Positions 9,065-18,852 of a stretch of 64,000 bases of DNA are shown one piece after another. Below the pieces are notes generated by a model. It saw nothing but the letters and a program-made list of their open reading frames with translations. It searched no databases and was not told the origin of the DNA. Both the position numbers and the translations under genes were made by a program. The stretch is from Curtobacterium sp. MCLR17_036 (GTDB taxonomy: Bacteria > Actinomycetota > Actinomycetes > Actinomycetales > Microbacteriaceae). The DNA is taken from positions 3,162,001 to 3,226,000 of the forward strand of contig NZ_CP126269.1 in assembly GCF_003234445.2 (NCBI RefSeq), in the 5' to 3' direction. Position 1 is the stretch's first letter, and each line of letters starts with the position of its first letter.

Positions 9065-10006
9065 TCAGTGGCCGCCGGCGTCCACCCCGTGCTCGACGCC
9101 GGGGCGCGCCTCGAGCCAGGTGTCCACGAAGTGGCGGTAGTTCGCGGCGATGCGCTGCTCGGCCGCGCCCGTGTCCAGGCCGTGCTGCACGACGTCGTCG
9201 AGCGCCGACTCCCAGTTGCTCCGACCGATCGCGAACCCGACGAAGCCGTCGACGGGCGCCGCGGTGCGGAGCCAGTGGTCGAGCTGGTCCTGCGGGGCAT
9301 CGCGGCCGAGGACGATGCACTGCACGGCGTCGCGGCCGTCGCGGCGGGCGGTGGCCACGACGCGCTCGGCGTCCTCGCGGCGGTCGAGGCCCTCGAGCTT
9401 CCAGACGTCGGCCTCGACCCCGCGGTCCTGCAGGTACTCGAGGACCCGGACGACGAGCTCGGGGCGCAGGTCCCGGTCGTAGTCGTCGACCGACGCCTGC
9501 TGCTCGTCGGTTCCGGGCACGAGCAGCTCGACCAGGAACGGCCGACCGGCGTCCCGCAGGGCGGTGGCGACCGCGGCGAGCCGGTCGGCCTGGTCCGCGC
9601 GGCGGTCGGCGTCGAAGTCGAGGTTGTCGCGGACGAGCACCTTCACCCAGTCGGGGTCGAAGGCCTCGACGTGGGCGAGCCAGTCGTCGCCGTACTCGAG
9701 TTCGAACCAGTCGCGACCCGAGCGCTCGATCGGCATCGCGAGCTGCAGGCCGGCCTCCTTCGCGAGCCGGGCGACGTCGGCGCCGTAGCGCTCGTCGACG
9801 AGCACGCCCGTGCGGTCGCGCGACGCCCCGGCGGCCAGGGCGCCGAGCAGCCCCCGGTAGACCAGCTGCTTGCCGGCGCGGACCCGCTCGGCCTCGGACT
9901 CGTCGGCGGCCTCACCGGTGTCGGAGCCGTAGGTGTGCTCGAGCAGCGACGAGCGCTGGTCCATGGCGAGCAGGAAGAGGGGGTGGGATTCGTCGAGAAC
10001 GGGCAT
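9065..10006 (-). CDS. DUF2090 / IolC C-terminal-like aldolase
   Basis: 313 residues, MPVLDESHPLFLLAMDQRSS. Recognisable blocks are FLLAMDQRSSL, GVLVDERYGADVARLAKEAG, LAMPIERSG, WVKVLVRDNLDFDAD, FLVELLVPGT, EADVWKLEGLDR, QCIVLGRDA and VGFAIGRSNWE, the pattern of DUF2090, which forms the C-terminal half of some IolC proteins and resembles class I aldolases acting on deoxy-keto sugar phosphates. It stands 35 bases after the GldA-type dehydrogenase on the same strand, so the two probably form an operon for a sugar or polyol route. The specific substrate is inference only; no iol genes are in this window. Confidence 0.8.
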   Translation of the reverse strand: MPVLDESHPLFLLAMDQRSSLLEHTYGSDTGEAADESEAERVRAGKQLVYRGLLGALAAGASRDRTGVLVDERYGADVARLAKEAGLQLAMPIERSGRDWFELEYGDDWLAHVEAFDPDWVKVLVRDNLDFDADRRADQADRLAAVATALRDAGRPFLVELLVPGTDEQQASVDDYDRDLRPELVVRVLEYLQDRGVEADVWKLEGLDRREDAERVVATARRDGRDAVQCIVLGRDAPQDQLDHWLRTAAPVDGFVGFAIGRSNWESALDDVVQHGLDTGAAEQRIAANYRHFVDTWLEARPGVEHGVDAGGH

Positions 10007-10041
10007 GTCCCCATCGTGCTCCGCACCCCCTCGACGGCGTC

Positions 10042-11184
10042 CTAGTGGGCGCGGTACAGCTCCGGCTCCGGCAGTCCGTGCGCGGCGCGGATGCTGCGCG
10101 CGATGCCCTCGATCGCGACGAGCGCGTCGACGACCATCTCGGGCGTGACCGGGAACGGCATGTTGTGGATCGTCTCGTCCGCGACGGTCGCGGCGTCGGC
10201 GACGGCCCGGAGCTCCGTCGTGTCGTCGACGGTCAGGCCGATCTCGGTGAGGGTGTTCGGCAGCCCGACCTTCGTGGTGAAGACGACGAAGTCCTCGATC
10301 TCGGCGGCGTCGGCGCCCTCGAGGACGAGCTGAGCGAGCGTGCCGATGTTGACCTTCTGCCCGTGCGCGAGGCCGTGGGTCTGCGGCGCCGCGGTCAGTC
10401 CGTTGTGGATGGCGTGCGCGGCGGCGAGCCCGCCGGACTCGAAGCCGAGCCCGGAGAGCAGCGTGTTCGCCTCGACGACCTTCTCGAGCGCGGGCGTGAC
10501 GACCTTCGCCTTCACGGCCTCGATGGCCTGCAGGGCGTTCTCGTGCAGCAGCTTCCAGGACAGCTCGGCGAGGGCCACGCCCGTCTCGGTCTGCAGCCCG
10601 CCGGCCATGGTGTCGGCGTTGGCGCGCTTCGCAGCGCGGGCCTCGACCCAGGTCGCCAGGGCGTCGCCGATGCCCGCGACGAGGAACTGCACGGGGGCGT
10701 TCGCGACGAGCTTCGTGTCGATGAGCACGAGGTCGGGGTTGTGCGGGAAGAAGCGGTACTCGAGGAACTCGCCCTCCTCCGAGTAGATGACGGCGAGCGC
10801 CGAGGTCGGGGCGTCGGTCGAGGCGGCGGTCGGGACGCTAGCCCACCGGATGCCGGCGAGGTGCCCGGATGCCTTCGCGGCGTCGATCGCGGACCCGCCG
10901 CCCAGCCCGACGATGACGTCGGCCTCGGTGTCGCGGATCTGCGCGACGAGCGCGTCGACCGCCTCGGGGGTGGCGAACCGGCCGAAGCCGACGCGCTCGA
11001 CGCGCAGGTCGGCGGCCTGGAAGCTCTCGGTGACCGCGGCCTCGACGATGCCCCAGACGACGTCGTCCGCGACGATCAGGGGGCGCCCGCCGATCGGGGC
11101 GACGAACTCGCCGACCCGGGTGATCGCGTCCTTGCCCTGGACGTAGCGGGCGGGGCTCATCACGGTGCTGATGGGAGTGGCCAT
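10042..11184 (-). CDS. gldA: iron-containing alcohol dehydrogenase, glycerol dehydrogenase type
   Basis: 380 residues, close to the normal length. NAD-dependent oxidation of glycerol to dihydroxyacetone is the family reaction. Visible are the NAD-binding GLGGGSAIDAAK, VPTAASTDAPTSALAVIYSEEG, and metal ligands Asp in AGIGDALATW, His in AAAHAIHNGL and His in THGLAHGQKV. A GGAAGGA ribosome site precedes the ATG. It is the first gene of a pair with the DUF2090 aldolase, divergent from the metallopeptidase gene. Glycerol-1-phosphate dehydrogenase-like members look similar, so the substrate is not certain. Confidence 0.9.
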   Translation of the reverse strand: MATPISTVMSPARYVQGKDAITRVGEFVAPIGGRPLIVADDVVWGIVEAAVTESFQAADLRVERVGFGRFATPEAVDALVAQIRDTEADVIVGLGGGSAIDAAKASGHLAGIRWASVPTAASTDAPTSALAVIYSEEGEFLEYRFFPHNPDLVLIDTKLVANAPVQFLVAGIGDALATWVEARAAKRANADTMAGGLQTETGVALAELSWKLLHENALQAIEAVKAKVVTPALEKVVEANTLLSGLGFESGGLAAAHAIHNGLTAAPQTHGLAHGQKVNIGTLAQLVLEGADAAEIEDFVVFTTKVGLPNTLTEIGLTVDDTTELRAVADAATVADETIHNMPFPVTPEMVVDALVAIEGIARSIRAAHGLPEPELYRAH

Positions 11185-11262
11185 GGTGTGGTTCCTTCCG
11201 GTTGTACGACAGGTGTCGGGGTCGCCGACACCTCAGACGGTACGCGGGCACCGGGTGACCCG

Positions 11263-11268
11263 TACATT
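11263..11268 (+). promoter_or_regulatory. -10 element, leaderless-type start of metallopeptidase gene
   Basis: TACATT followed by seven bases and then the ATG at 11276; no ribosome site lies closer than this box. This spacing implies transcription starting at or within a base or two of the start codon. Confidence 0.55.
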
Positions 11269-11275
11269 CGGGAGC

Positions 11276-12166
11276 ATGACGTTCAACGACGACTCCCGGC
11301 TGTCCGGTGGCAAGGTCACACGACGCGGCCGAGGGGCTGCGATCGGCGGCGGCGCTGTGGGCGTCGGCGCGATCATCGTGTTCCTCATCGCCCAGTTCAC
11401 CGGTGTCGACCTCACCGGTCTCGTCGACGGCGGCGGCACGACGCAGATCCAGCAGCCGGACCAGTCGGTCGACGCCGCCGCCGAGTGCCGCACCGGGCGC
11501 GACGCCAACCTGCAGGTGGAGTGCCGCATGGAGGGTGCCGCCGAGTCGCTCGACGCCTTCTGGACCGCCGAGGCGCGCGACCTCGGGATCACCTACTCGA
11601 CGCCGGGCTTCGTCCTGTTCACCGACTCCACGAGCACCTCGTGCGGTCAGGCGTCGGCCGCGACGGGACCGTTCTACTGCCCGCCGGACCGCTCGATCTA
11701 CCTCGACACCGCGTTCTACGACGACCTGCAGTCGCAGTACGGCTCGTCCGGCGGCCCGCTGGCACAGATGTACGTCGTCGCGCACGAGTGGGGCCACCAC
11801 ATCCAGCAGCTCCAGGGGTCCTTCGCGAACACCGACCGCTCGGGCACGGGGGCGTCCTCCGGCAGCGTGCGCGTCGAGCTGCAGGCCGACTGCTACGCGG
11901 GCGCCTGGGTCGGCGACGCCGCGAACACCGAGGACGCCGACGGCAACACCTTCTTCGAGCCGATCACCCGCGCGCAGATCGACGACGCCCTGTCCGCCGC
12001 GAGCGCCGTCGGCGACGACAGCATCCAGGAGCGGTCCTCGGGCCGCGTCGACCCGGACTCCTTCACGCACGGCTCGAGTGCGCAGCGCCAGGAGTGGTTC
12101 GTGCAGGGCTACCAGCGGGGCGCCACGGCCTGCGACACCTTCAGCGTCCCCGGCTCGTCCCTGTAG
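11276..12166 (+). CDS. membrane-anchored neutral zinc metallopeptidase (YpfJ family)
   Basis: 296 residues. Cytoplasmic N-terminus with GGKVTRRGRG, one transmembrane segment (about 22-41, GGGAVGVGAIIVFLIAQF), then an extracellular domain. The zinc site HEWGHH is in QMYVVAHEWGHHIQQLQG, with the third ligand probably in the ELQADCYAGAW motif, both characteristic of the YpfJ/zinc_peptidase family (PF04228). Four extracellular cysteines (AECRTG, VECRME, TSCGQA, FYCPPD) could form disulfides. Leaderless-type start. The physiological substrate is unknown. Confidence 0.92.
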   Translation: MTFNDDSRLSGGKVTRRGRGAAIGGGAVGVGAIIVFLIAQFTGVDLTGLVDGGGTTQIQQPDQSVDAAAECRTGRDANLQVECRMEGAAESLDAFWTAEARDLGITYSTPGFVLFTDSTSTSCGQASAATGPFYCPPDRSIYLDTAFYDDLQSQYGSSGGPLAQMYVVAHEWGHHIQQLQGSFANTDRSGTGASSGSVRVELQADCYAGAWVGDAANTEDADGNTFFEPITRAQIDDALSAASAVGDDSIQERSSGRVDPDSFTHGSSAQRQEWFVQGYQRGATACDTFSVPGSSL

Positions 12167-12192
12167 CGCCCTCCCCCCGGGGCCGGGGGGCA

Positions 12193-12241
12193 GTTCCGCG
12201 CGTCGGTGGCCGTTCCGCGCGTGGAGAGCCCTTTCGCGCGT
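12193..12241. repeat. degenerate 19-bp tandem repeat, 3 copies
   Basis: GTTCCGCGCGT recurs at 12193 and 12212, and as CTTTCGCGCGT at 12231, with a regular 19-bp period. It lies 26 bases after the metallopeptidase stop, immediately before a hairpin. Confidence 0.6.
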
Positions 12242-12273
12242 AGGAGGCGAGAAGTTCCGACCTCCCACGCGCG
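12235..12273. terminator. hairpin after metallopeptidase gene
   Basis: CGCGCGTAGGAGG pairs with CCTCCCACGCGCG, 12 of 13 positions, loop 13 bases. Left arm grows out of the third 19-bp repeat unit. Confidence 0.55.
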
Positions 12274-12329
12274 ATTCAGCTTCCCACTCCGGGTGCGATG
12301 GGAAGGAACGCGCACGCGACGTCCGCACA

Positions 12330-12377
12330 GACGGACGGGAGGCCCGGTGCCAGCTGGCACCGGGCCTCCCGTCCGTC
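12330..12377. terminator. perfect 22-bp hairpin, GGAGGCCCGGTGC family
   Basis: Arms contain GACGGACGGGAGGCCCGG and its exact complement; 22 paired bases around an AGCT loop. It lies between the convergent metallopeptidase and thioredoxin-fold genes and can serve both. Related hairpins recur at 14703, 21278 and 38844. Confidence 0.85.
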
Positions 12378-12397
12378 ACGGACTCGCGTCCGCGCGG

Positions 12398-13342
12398 TCA
12401 GCGCTTGGTCGGTGAGGGGGACGGCGTCCTCGACGCAGTCGGCGTCGGCGTCGCGGTCGCCGTCGGCGTCGCGGTGGGCTCCGAGGCGCCGGCCGCCGTC
12501 ACCACGAAGGTGCGGAAGTCGTCGTTCGTGATCGGCGAGGTGAGCTCGTACTGCTGCCCGTTGACCAGCACCAGGGGCGTCCCCGGGAACTCGGTGATCG
12601 ACGATCCGGGGATGTCGCCGCCGGCCACCGCGTTCGTGCGCTCGTCGACCCACTTGCTGTAGTCCTGGTCGGCGATGCAGCGCTCGATCGCGCGTCGGTC
12701 CTGCAGCCCGCTCACCCCGGTGACCACCTTCGTGAGCTCGGCGTCGGTGAGTCCGGCGGTGCCCTCTTCCGGCTGGTTCGCGAAGAGCGCCTTGTTCACG
12801 GCGTAGAACCGGTCCGGCGAGTGCTCGGCCACGCAGGCCGCGGCGTTCGCGGCGCGGAGCGAGTACTTCGTGCCCTGCGACCGGTTCGCCAGGATCGCGA
12901 CCGGGTGGATGTCGACCGTCGCGGCGCCGGAGTCGACGAGGCTCTCGATGTAGTCGCCGTTGGCCTCCTCGAACTGGCCGCAGGTCGGGCAGAGGTAGTC
13001 GACGTAGAGCGTGATGCGGACCGTGCCGGCGCCGTCCGACGCGGTGGCGCTCGGCGAGGCCGGAGCCGACCCGGACACGGCCTTCATGTCCTGCCCGATC
13101 GTGATGCCGCCCTGCGACATCGTCGACGGGCCGGGGCCGGCGGGCTTCACCGAGTCGACGAGGACGAGCGTGACGATCGTCGCGGCGGCGAGCAGCACCA
13201 CACCGATGCCGATCTGCAGTCCGAGCCGGACGCCGCGCTGGCGACGCTTCTGCTGGGTGCGGGCACGCTGGGCCCGCTGTCGGGCGGCTTCGCGGCGTTC
13301 GTTCCGCGCGGCGCGGGCATCACCCTCGGGGCGGTTGGTCAT
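12398..13342 (-). CDS. membrane-anchored DsbA-like thioredoxin-fold protein
   Basis: 314 residues from ATG 13342 (MTNRPEGDARAARNERREAA). A long basic, Arg-rich cytoplasmic N-terminus (1-50), one transmembrane segment (about 52-74), then an extracytoplasmic thioredoxin/DsbA-like domain whose active site CPTC lies in YVDYLCPTCGQFEE, with SSITEFPGTPLVLVNG supplying the cis-proline loop (FPGTP). C-terminal Pro/Thr-rich tail (PTATPTATATPTPTAS). This layout is the actinobacterial DsbA/DsbG-like oxidoreductase that introduces or repairs disulfides in exported proteins. Convergent with the metallopeptidase gene, whose product has possible disulfides. Its -10 (TACAAT, 13407-13412) leaves a leader of about 55 nt. 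Confidence 0.9.
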   Translation of the reverse strand: MTNRPEGDARAARNERREAARQRAQRARTQQKRRQRGVRLGLQIGIGVVLLAAATIVTLVLVDSVKPAGPGPSTMSQGGITIGQDMKAVSGSAPASPSATASDGAGTVRITLYVDYLCPTCGQFEEANGDYIESLVDSGAATVDIHPVAILANRSQGTKYSLRAANAAACVAEHSPDRFYAVNKALFANQPEEGTAGLTDAELTKVVTGVSGLQDRRAIERCIADQDYSKWVDERTNAVAGGDIPGSSITEFPGTPLVLVNGQQYELTSPITNDDFRTFVVTAAGASEPTATPTATATPTPTASRTPSPSPTKR

Positions 13343-13406
13343 CGGTGCGTCGTCCTCCTGATCGGCGTCCGCACGGCTCACCCCCGCTCGGCGGACGGAC
13401 CCGGCG

Positions 13407-13412
13407 ATTGTA
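13407..13412 (-). promoter_or_regulatory. -10 element of DsbA-like gene
   Basis: TACAAT on the minus strand, 65 nt upstream of the ATG at 13342. No convincing -35 at 16-18 nt. Confidence 0.45.
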
Positions 13413-13583
13413 GTGGGCCGCTCTGGGAACCACCCAACCAGCCGGGAAACACTGGCGCACCCCGGTGAACTCGTGTTGTATGAACTCCGATGGTCGACGG
13501 CGACCGTCCGGGGCCCGCACGGGCAACCGCTTCACTCGGATCGTCCGGCACGTACCTGCCGGTGAAGGAAGGATCGAACGCTC

Positions 13584-14684
<1,101 letters not shown>

Positions 14685-14702
14685 CGCTGGAACGCCCCAA
14701 CA

Positions 14703-14734
14703 GGAGGCGCGGTGCCGGACGGCACCGCGCCTCC
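14703..14734. terminator. perfect 14-bp hairpin, GGAGGCCCGGTGC family
   Basis: GGAGGCGCGGTGCC pairs with GGCACCGCGCCTCC over a four-base loop, 18 nt after the ugpC stop. Followed by CGTCCGTC as in the other family members. Confidence 0.8.
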
Positions 14735-14767
14735 CGTCCGTCGCCCCGCACCGAACAGGAACCAACC

Positions 14768-16105
14768 GTGCCCGAGTCGATGTCCATCACCGCCGCCACC
14801 GTCGACCCCGGACTGCTCGACCTGCCCTGGGACCTGCCGCTCGCGGACTGGCCGGACGAGACGATCGTCGCGCTGCCGAAGGGCATCTCGCGGCACCTCG
14901 TGCGCTTCGTGCACCTGGGCGGCTACGTCGCCGCCGTGAAGGAGACGGGCGAGGAGGTCGCCCGTGCCGAGTACGACATGCTCCGGACCCTGCAGCGCAT
15001 GGACGTGCCGTGCGTCGACCCGGTGGCCGTCATCACGAACCGCGCCGACGCCGAGGGCCAGCCGCTCCACCCGGTGCTCGTCACGCGGCACCTGCGGTTC
15101 TCGCTGCCGTACCGGGCGCTGTACTCGCAGACGCTCCGCCCGGAGACCGCCACCCGCCTGGTCGACGCGCTCGCGCTGCTGCTCGTCCGGCTGCACATCA
15201 TCGGCTTCTACTGGGGCGACGTCTCGCTGTCGAACACGCTGTTCCGCCGCGACGCCGGCTCGTTCGCCGCGTACCTGGTGGACGCCGAGACCGGCAAGCT
15301 CTACCCCGGCGGCCTGTCCAACGGGCAGCGCGAGAACGACCTCGAGGTCGCCCGGGTGAACATCGCCGGCGAGCTGCTCGACCTCGAGGCCGGCGGGCGC
15401 CTCGACGAGAACGCCGACCCGGTCGACGTGTCGAACCGGATCGTCGCCCAGTACCGGACCCTGTGGAAGGAACTCACCGGCACCGAGCAGTTCGACATCA
15501 AGGAGCGGTGGCGCATCAACGACCGCGTCGAACGGCTCAACGAGCTCGGTTTCGACATCGAGGAGCTCTCGATCCACACGACCGAGGGCGGTTCGCAGGT
15601 GCGGATCCAGCCGAAGGTCGTCGACGCCGGCCACCACCAGCGCCGTCTGCTGCGCCTGACCGGCCTCGACGCGGGCGAGAACCAGGCACGCCGTCTGCTC
15701 AACGACCTCGACTCGTACCGTGCCCGCAACGGCCGGGACGAGCTCGACGAGGAGATGGTGGCGCACGAGTGGGTGTCCCGGGTCTTCGAGCCCGTCGTCC
15801 GCTCGATCCCCCGCGACCTGCGCGGGCGCCTCGAGCCGGCGGAGGTCTTCCACGAGCTGCTCGAGCACCGCTGGTTCATGTCCCAGCAGGAGGAACGCTC
15901 GGTCTCCCTGCCCGAGGCCACGACCGCCTACATCAACGACGTCCTGCGACACCGCCGTGACGAGCGCCTGCTCATCAACCCTCCGACCTCGTCGATGACG
16001 CTGCCGATCCCGCTCGTCGACGACGCACAGAACGACACCCAGACCGACATCCAGACCGACACCGACGACTCCGACGACGTCGACGACTGGCGCGCGACCG
16101 TCTGA
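14768..16105 (+). CDS. DUF4032 family protein
   Basis: 445 residues from GTG 14768 with an AGGA site seven bases upstream. The N-terminal half (about 60-190) resembles a lipopolysaccharide-kinase/RIO-like fold: AAVKETGEEVARAEYDMLRTL (lysine and glutamate region), HIIGFYWGDVSLSNTLFRRD (catalytic-loop-like, Asp and Asn) and AYLVDAETGKLYPGG (metal-binding-like Asp). The C-terminal half carries DUF4032 with LRLTGLDAGENQARRLLNDL and VFHELLEHRWFMSQQEER. The tail is an acidic DTQTDIQTDTDDSDDVDDW stretch. Members sit next to UgpC-type ATPases in actinobacteria, as here; function unknown, kinase-like activity is an inference. Confidence 0.85.
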   Translation: MPESMSITAATVDPGLLDLPWDLPLADWPDETIVALPKGISRHLVRFVHLGGYVAAVKETGEEVARAEYDMLRTLQRMDVPCVDPVAVITNRADAEGQPLHPVLVTRHLRFSLPYRALYSQTLRPETATRLVDALALLLVRLHIIGFYWGDVSLSNTLFRRDAGSFAAYLVDAETGKLYPGGLSNGQRENDLEVARVNIAGELLDLEAGGRLDENADPVDVSNRIVAQYRTLWKELTGTEQFDIKERWRINDRVERLNELGFDIEELSIHTTEGGSQVRIQPKVVDAGHHQRRLLRLTGLDAGENQARRLLNDLDSYRARNGRDELDEEMVAHEWVSRVFEPVVRSIPRDLRGRLEPAEVFHELLEHRWFMSQQEERSVSLPEATTAYINDVLRHRRDERLLINPPTSSMTLPIPLVDDAQNDTQTDIQTDTDDSDDVDDWRATV

Positions 16106-16325
16106 GACGGTCGCCGGTCGGTCACGACACCCCGCCGGGGGACGCCGACTGGTCGCAGACCGTCGCCAGGGGCGTCGCGCAGCGACGACTCGTGACCACA
16201 CGGCGGGCACCATCCGACGTGTCCTGACCGTTCGGGGGTCGAGAACGCGACCGCCTGGAGGCCCGGCCCACGTCCCGGAGACCGGCGCCGGCCCTCCAGA
16301 CCGTCACGCCCAGCCCGCACCACAC

Positions 16326-16378
16326 CGTGAGCAGGAATGGTCGCCTCCCGCTCGGGGAGGCGACCATTCCTGCTCACG
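16326..16378. repeat. GTGAGCAGGAA inverted-repeat element, copy 1
   Basis: A perfect 24-bp stem: CGTGAGCAGGAATGGTCG plus six bases, five-base loop, then the exact complement ending CCATTCCTGCTCACG. It lies between the convergent DUF4032 and rlmB genes, 12 nt past the rlmB stop, so it can act as rlmB terminator. Five further copies of the arm occur in the window. The rest of 16106-16325 shows no gene. Confidence 0.85.
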
Positions 16379-16389
16379 AAGTGCTGCGG

Positions 16390-17397
16390 CTACGCGGAGC
16401 GACGGCGCCGCGCGACCTCCCACAGGGTCACGCTCGCGGCGATGCCGGCGTTGAGGGACTCGGTCGCGCTCGAGATCGGGATCGACACGATCGCGTCGCA
16501 GGTGTCGGTGACCAGGCGCGACAGGCCCTTGCCCTCGGAGCCGACGACGATGACGATCGGGCGGTCGGCGAGCTCGAGGGCGTCGAGCTCGACGTCGCCG
16601 TCGCCGTCCAGGCCGAGGACGAACAGGCCCATGGACTTGAGCGACTTGAGGGTCTGCGTCAGGTTCGGAGCCATCGCGACGGGCGTGCGGGCGGCGGCAC
16701 CGGCCGAGGTCTTCCACGCCGACGCCGTCACGCCGACCGAGCGGCGCTGCGGCACGATGACGCCGTGCCCGCCGAAGGCCGCGGTCGAGCGGATGATGGC
16801 ACCGAGGTTGCGCGGGTCGGTGATGCCGTCGAGCGCCACCATGAGCGGGACCTGGTCGCGGGCGAACGCCTGCTCGGCGATGTCCTCGGCGACCGCGTAC
16901 TGGTACGCCGGCACCTTGAGCGCGACGCCCTGGTGCACGCTGTCGTGCCCGGTGATGCGGTCGAGCTCCGGGCGCATGATCTCCATGATCGCCACGCCGC
17001 GGTGGTTGGCGAGCGCGAGGATCTCCTTGACGCGGTCGTCGACCTCGATGCGGGACGCGATGTAGAGCGTCGTCGACGGGGTCTTCGTGCGGAGCGCCTC
17101 GAGCACGGAGTTGCGGCCGGTCACGAGCTCGGAGTCGTCGGTCTTCCGCGCCGGCGGGCGGGTGCGGCTCTGCGGCGTCGACGAGGCGCCGTGACGCCCC
17201 TTCGCTGCCTCGAACCGGTCCTTCGCGGCCTTGCGCTTGCCGGCGGGGTGGTACGGCCGGTCCTCGGCCTTGGGGGTCGGCTTCCGACCCTCGAGCGCCT
17301 GCGCGCCCTGGCCGCCGGAGCCGACCTGCTTGTTGCCCTTGCGGCCGGAACGGACGGCGCCGGGCCGGCCCTTCTTGTTGCCCGAGACGTTCTTCAT
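16390..17397 (-). CDS. rlmB: 23S rRNA 2'-O-ribose methyltransferase, RlmB/TrmH family
   Basis: 335 residues. Basic disordered N-terminal extension (1-85, Lys/Arg/Gly/Pro-rich) typical of actinobacteria, then a substrate-binding domain (VTGRNSVLEAL, about 92-165) and a SPOUT methyltransferase domain with motif 1 DPRNLGAIIRSTAAFG, motif 2 IVIVVGSEGKGLSRL and motif 3 SATESLNAGIAASVTLWEV, which form the trefoil knot that binds S-adenosylmethionine. Likely modifies a guanosine of 23S rRNA. Downstream of cysS on the same strand, 28 bases apart, in the conserved carD-ispDF-cysS-rlmB order. Confidence 0.93.
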   Translation of the reverse strand: MKNVSGNKKGRPGAVRSGRKGNKQVGSGGQGAQALEGRKPTPKAEDRPYHPAGKRKAAKDRFEAAKGRHGASSTPQSRTRPPARKTDDSELVTGRNSVLEALRTKTPSTTLYIASRIEVDDRVKEILALANHRGVAIMEIMRPELDRITGHDSVHQGVALKVPAYQYAVAEDIAEQAFARDQVPLMVALDGITDPRNLGAIIRSTAAFGGHGVIVPQRRSVGVTASAWKTSAGAAARTPVAMAPNLTQTLKSLKSMGLFVLGLDGDGDVELDALELADRPIVIVVGSEGKGLSRLVTDTCDAIVSIPISSATESLNAGIAASVTLWEVARRRRSA

Positions 17398-17425
17398 GCG
17401 TAGCTCCTGTTCGGCACTGCCGTGT

Positions 17426-18835
17426 TCAGGCGATGCTCCAGCGTGTTCCGGACGGTGTGTCCTCGATCGTGATGCCCGCGGCCGCGAGGTCGTCGCGGAC
17501 TCGGTCGGCCGCGGTGAAGTCCCGTGCTGCCCTGGCGTCCGCGCGCTCCTGCACGAGGCGTTCGACGAGGGCGGCGAGCGGGCCGGCCGAGGCGTCCTGG
17601 CCGGTGCCCGACCAGTGGGCGGCCCGCGGGTCGATGCCGAGGACCTCGACCATCGCGGCCACCTGATGGTACGCGACCCCGAGGGATTCCGCATCGCCGG
17701 AGTCCAGGGCGGCGTTGCCGGCGCGGACCGTCTCGTGCAGCACGGCGAGTGCCTGCGGGACCGCCAGGTCGTCGTCCATCGCCGCCGCGAAGGCGTCCGG
17801 CACGGCCGGGGCGTCGGCGAGGTGCACGCCCTCGAGCCGGGGTTCGGCGCGGGACAGGAACCCGTCGATGCGGTCGTACGCCGCCTCGGCCTCGGCGAGG
17901 GACCCCTCGTGGTGGTCGATCGACGAGCGGTAGTGCGCGGCGCCGAGGAAGTACCGCACGACCGCGGGCCGTGCCGCCGCCAGGAAGTCCGCGGCGAAGA
18001 TCGAGTTGCCGAGCGACTTCGACATCTTCTGCCCGTCGACGGTCACCAGCCCGTTGTGCAACCAGTACGAGGCGAACGGGTCGCCCGCCGCGGTCGACTG
18101 CGCGAGCTCGTTCTCGTGGTGCGGGAAGCGCAGGTCGAGTCCGCCGCCGTGGATGTCGAACGCCGGGCCGAGGTAGCGGCGGGACATGGCGGAGCACTCG
18201 ATGTGCCAGCCGGGACGGCCGGGCCCCCAGGGCGAGTCCCACGACGCGGTCGCCGGCTCACCGGGCTTCGCGCCCTTCCAGAGCGCGAAGTCGCGGGCGT
18301 CGCGCTTGCCGCGGGGGTCGGCGTCGGCGGCGTCGACCATGTCCTCGCGGCGCTGTCGGGTGAGCGCTCCGTAGTCGGCCCAGCTGCCGGTGTCGAAGTA
18401 GACGTCGCCGGACCCGTCGGCCGCCACGTAGGCGTGCCCGCGCTCGATCAGACGCTCGATGATGTCGTGCATCTGCGGGACGCTCGCGGTCGCGCGCGGC
18501 TCGTACGTCGGCGGCAGGATGCCGAGGGCGGTGTACGCCGCCGTGAACTCGAGCTCGACGCGGTAGGCGCGGGCGAACCACTCCTCGTCGGTGCCGGCGG
18601 CCAGGTCGAGGACCTTGTCGTCGATGTCGGTGACGTTGCGCACCAGGGTCACGCGGTGGCCGCGGTACGTCAGCCAGCGGCGCCAGATGTCGTAGACCAG
18701 TGCCGAGCGCAGGTGCCCGATGTGCGGCGACGACTGCACCGTCGGACCGCAGACGTACATGCTCACCCGTCCGTCGACCAGCGGGACGAGGTCGACCACG
18801 GCTGCGGCGCGGGAGTCGTAGAGGCGAACGGTCAC
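17426..18835 (-). CDS. cysS: cysteinyl-tRNA synthetase
   Basis: 469 residues, full length. Charges tRNA-Cys. HIGH-type motif in [19 protein letters not shown] in [12 protein letters not shown], zinc cysteine C29 in MYVCGPTV and further zinc ligands in WHIECSAMS and [13 protein letters not shown]-terminal anticodon-binding helical region follows ([19 protein letters not shown]). The mycothiol enzyme MshC is a close relative, but this order of genes (carD-ispDF-cysS-rlmB) and the length mark the true synthetase. The start codon lies 17 bases downstream of the ispDF stop, so the genes are in one operon. Confidence 0.95.
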   Translation of the reverse strand: MTVRLYDSRAAAVVDLVPLVDGRVSMYVCGPTVQSSPHIGHLRSALVYDIWRRWLTYRGHRVTLVRNVTDIDDKVLDLAAGTDEEWFARAYRVELEFTAAYTALGILPPTYEPRATASVPQMHDIIERLIERGHAYVAADGSGDVYFDTGSWADYGALTRQRREDMVDAADADPRGKRDARDFALWKGAKPGEPATASWDSPWGPGRPGWHIECSAMSRRYLGPAFDIHGGGLDLRFPHHENELAQSTAAGDPFASYWLHNGLVTVDGQKMSKSLGNSIFAADFLAAARPAVVRYFLGAAHYRSSIDHHEGSLAEAEAAYDRIDGFLSRAEPRLEGVHLADAPAVPDAFAAAMDDDLAVPQALAVLHETVRAGNAALDSGDAESLGVAYHQVAAMVEVLGIDPRAAHWSGTGQDASAGPLAALVERLVQERADARAARDFTAADRVRDDLAAAGITIEDTPSGTRWSIA

Positions 18836-18852
18836 GATCCCAGCCTAGGACG

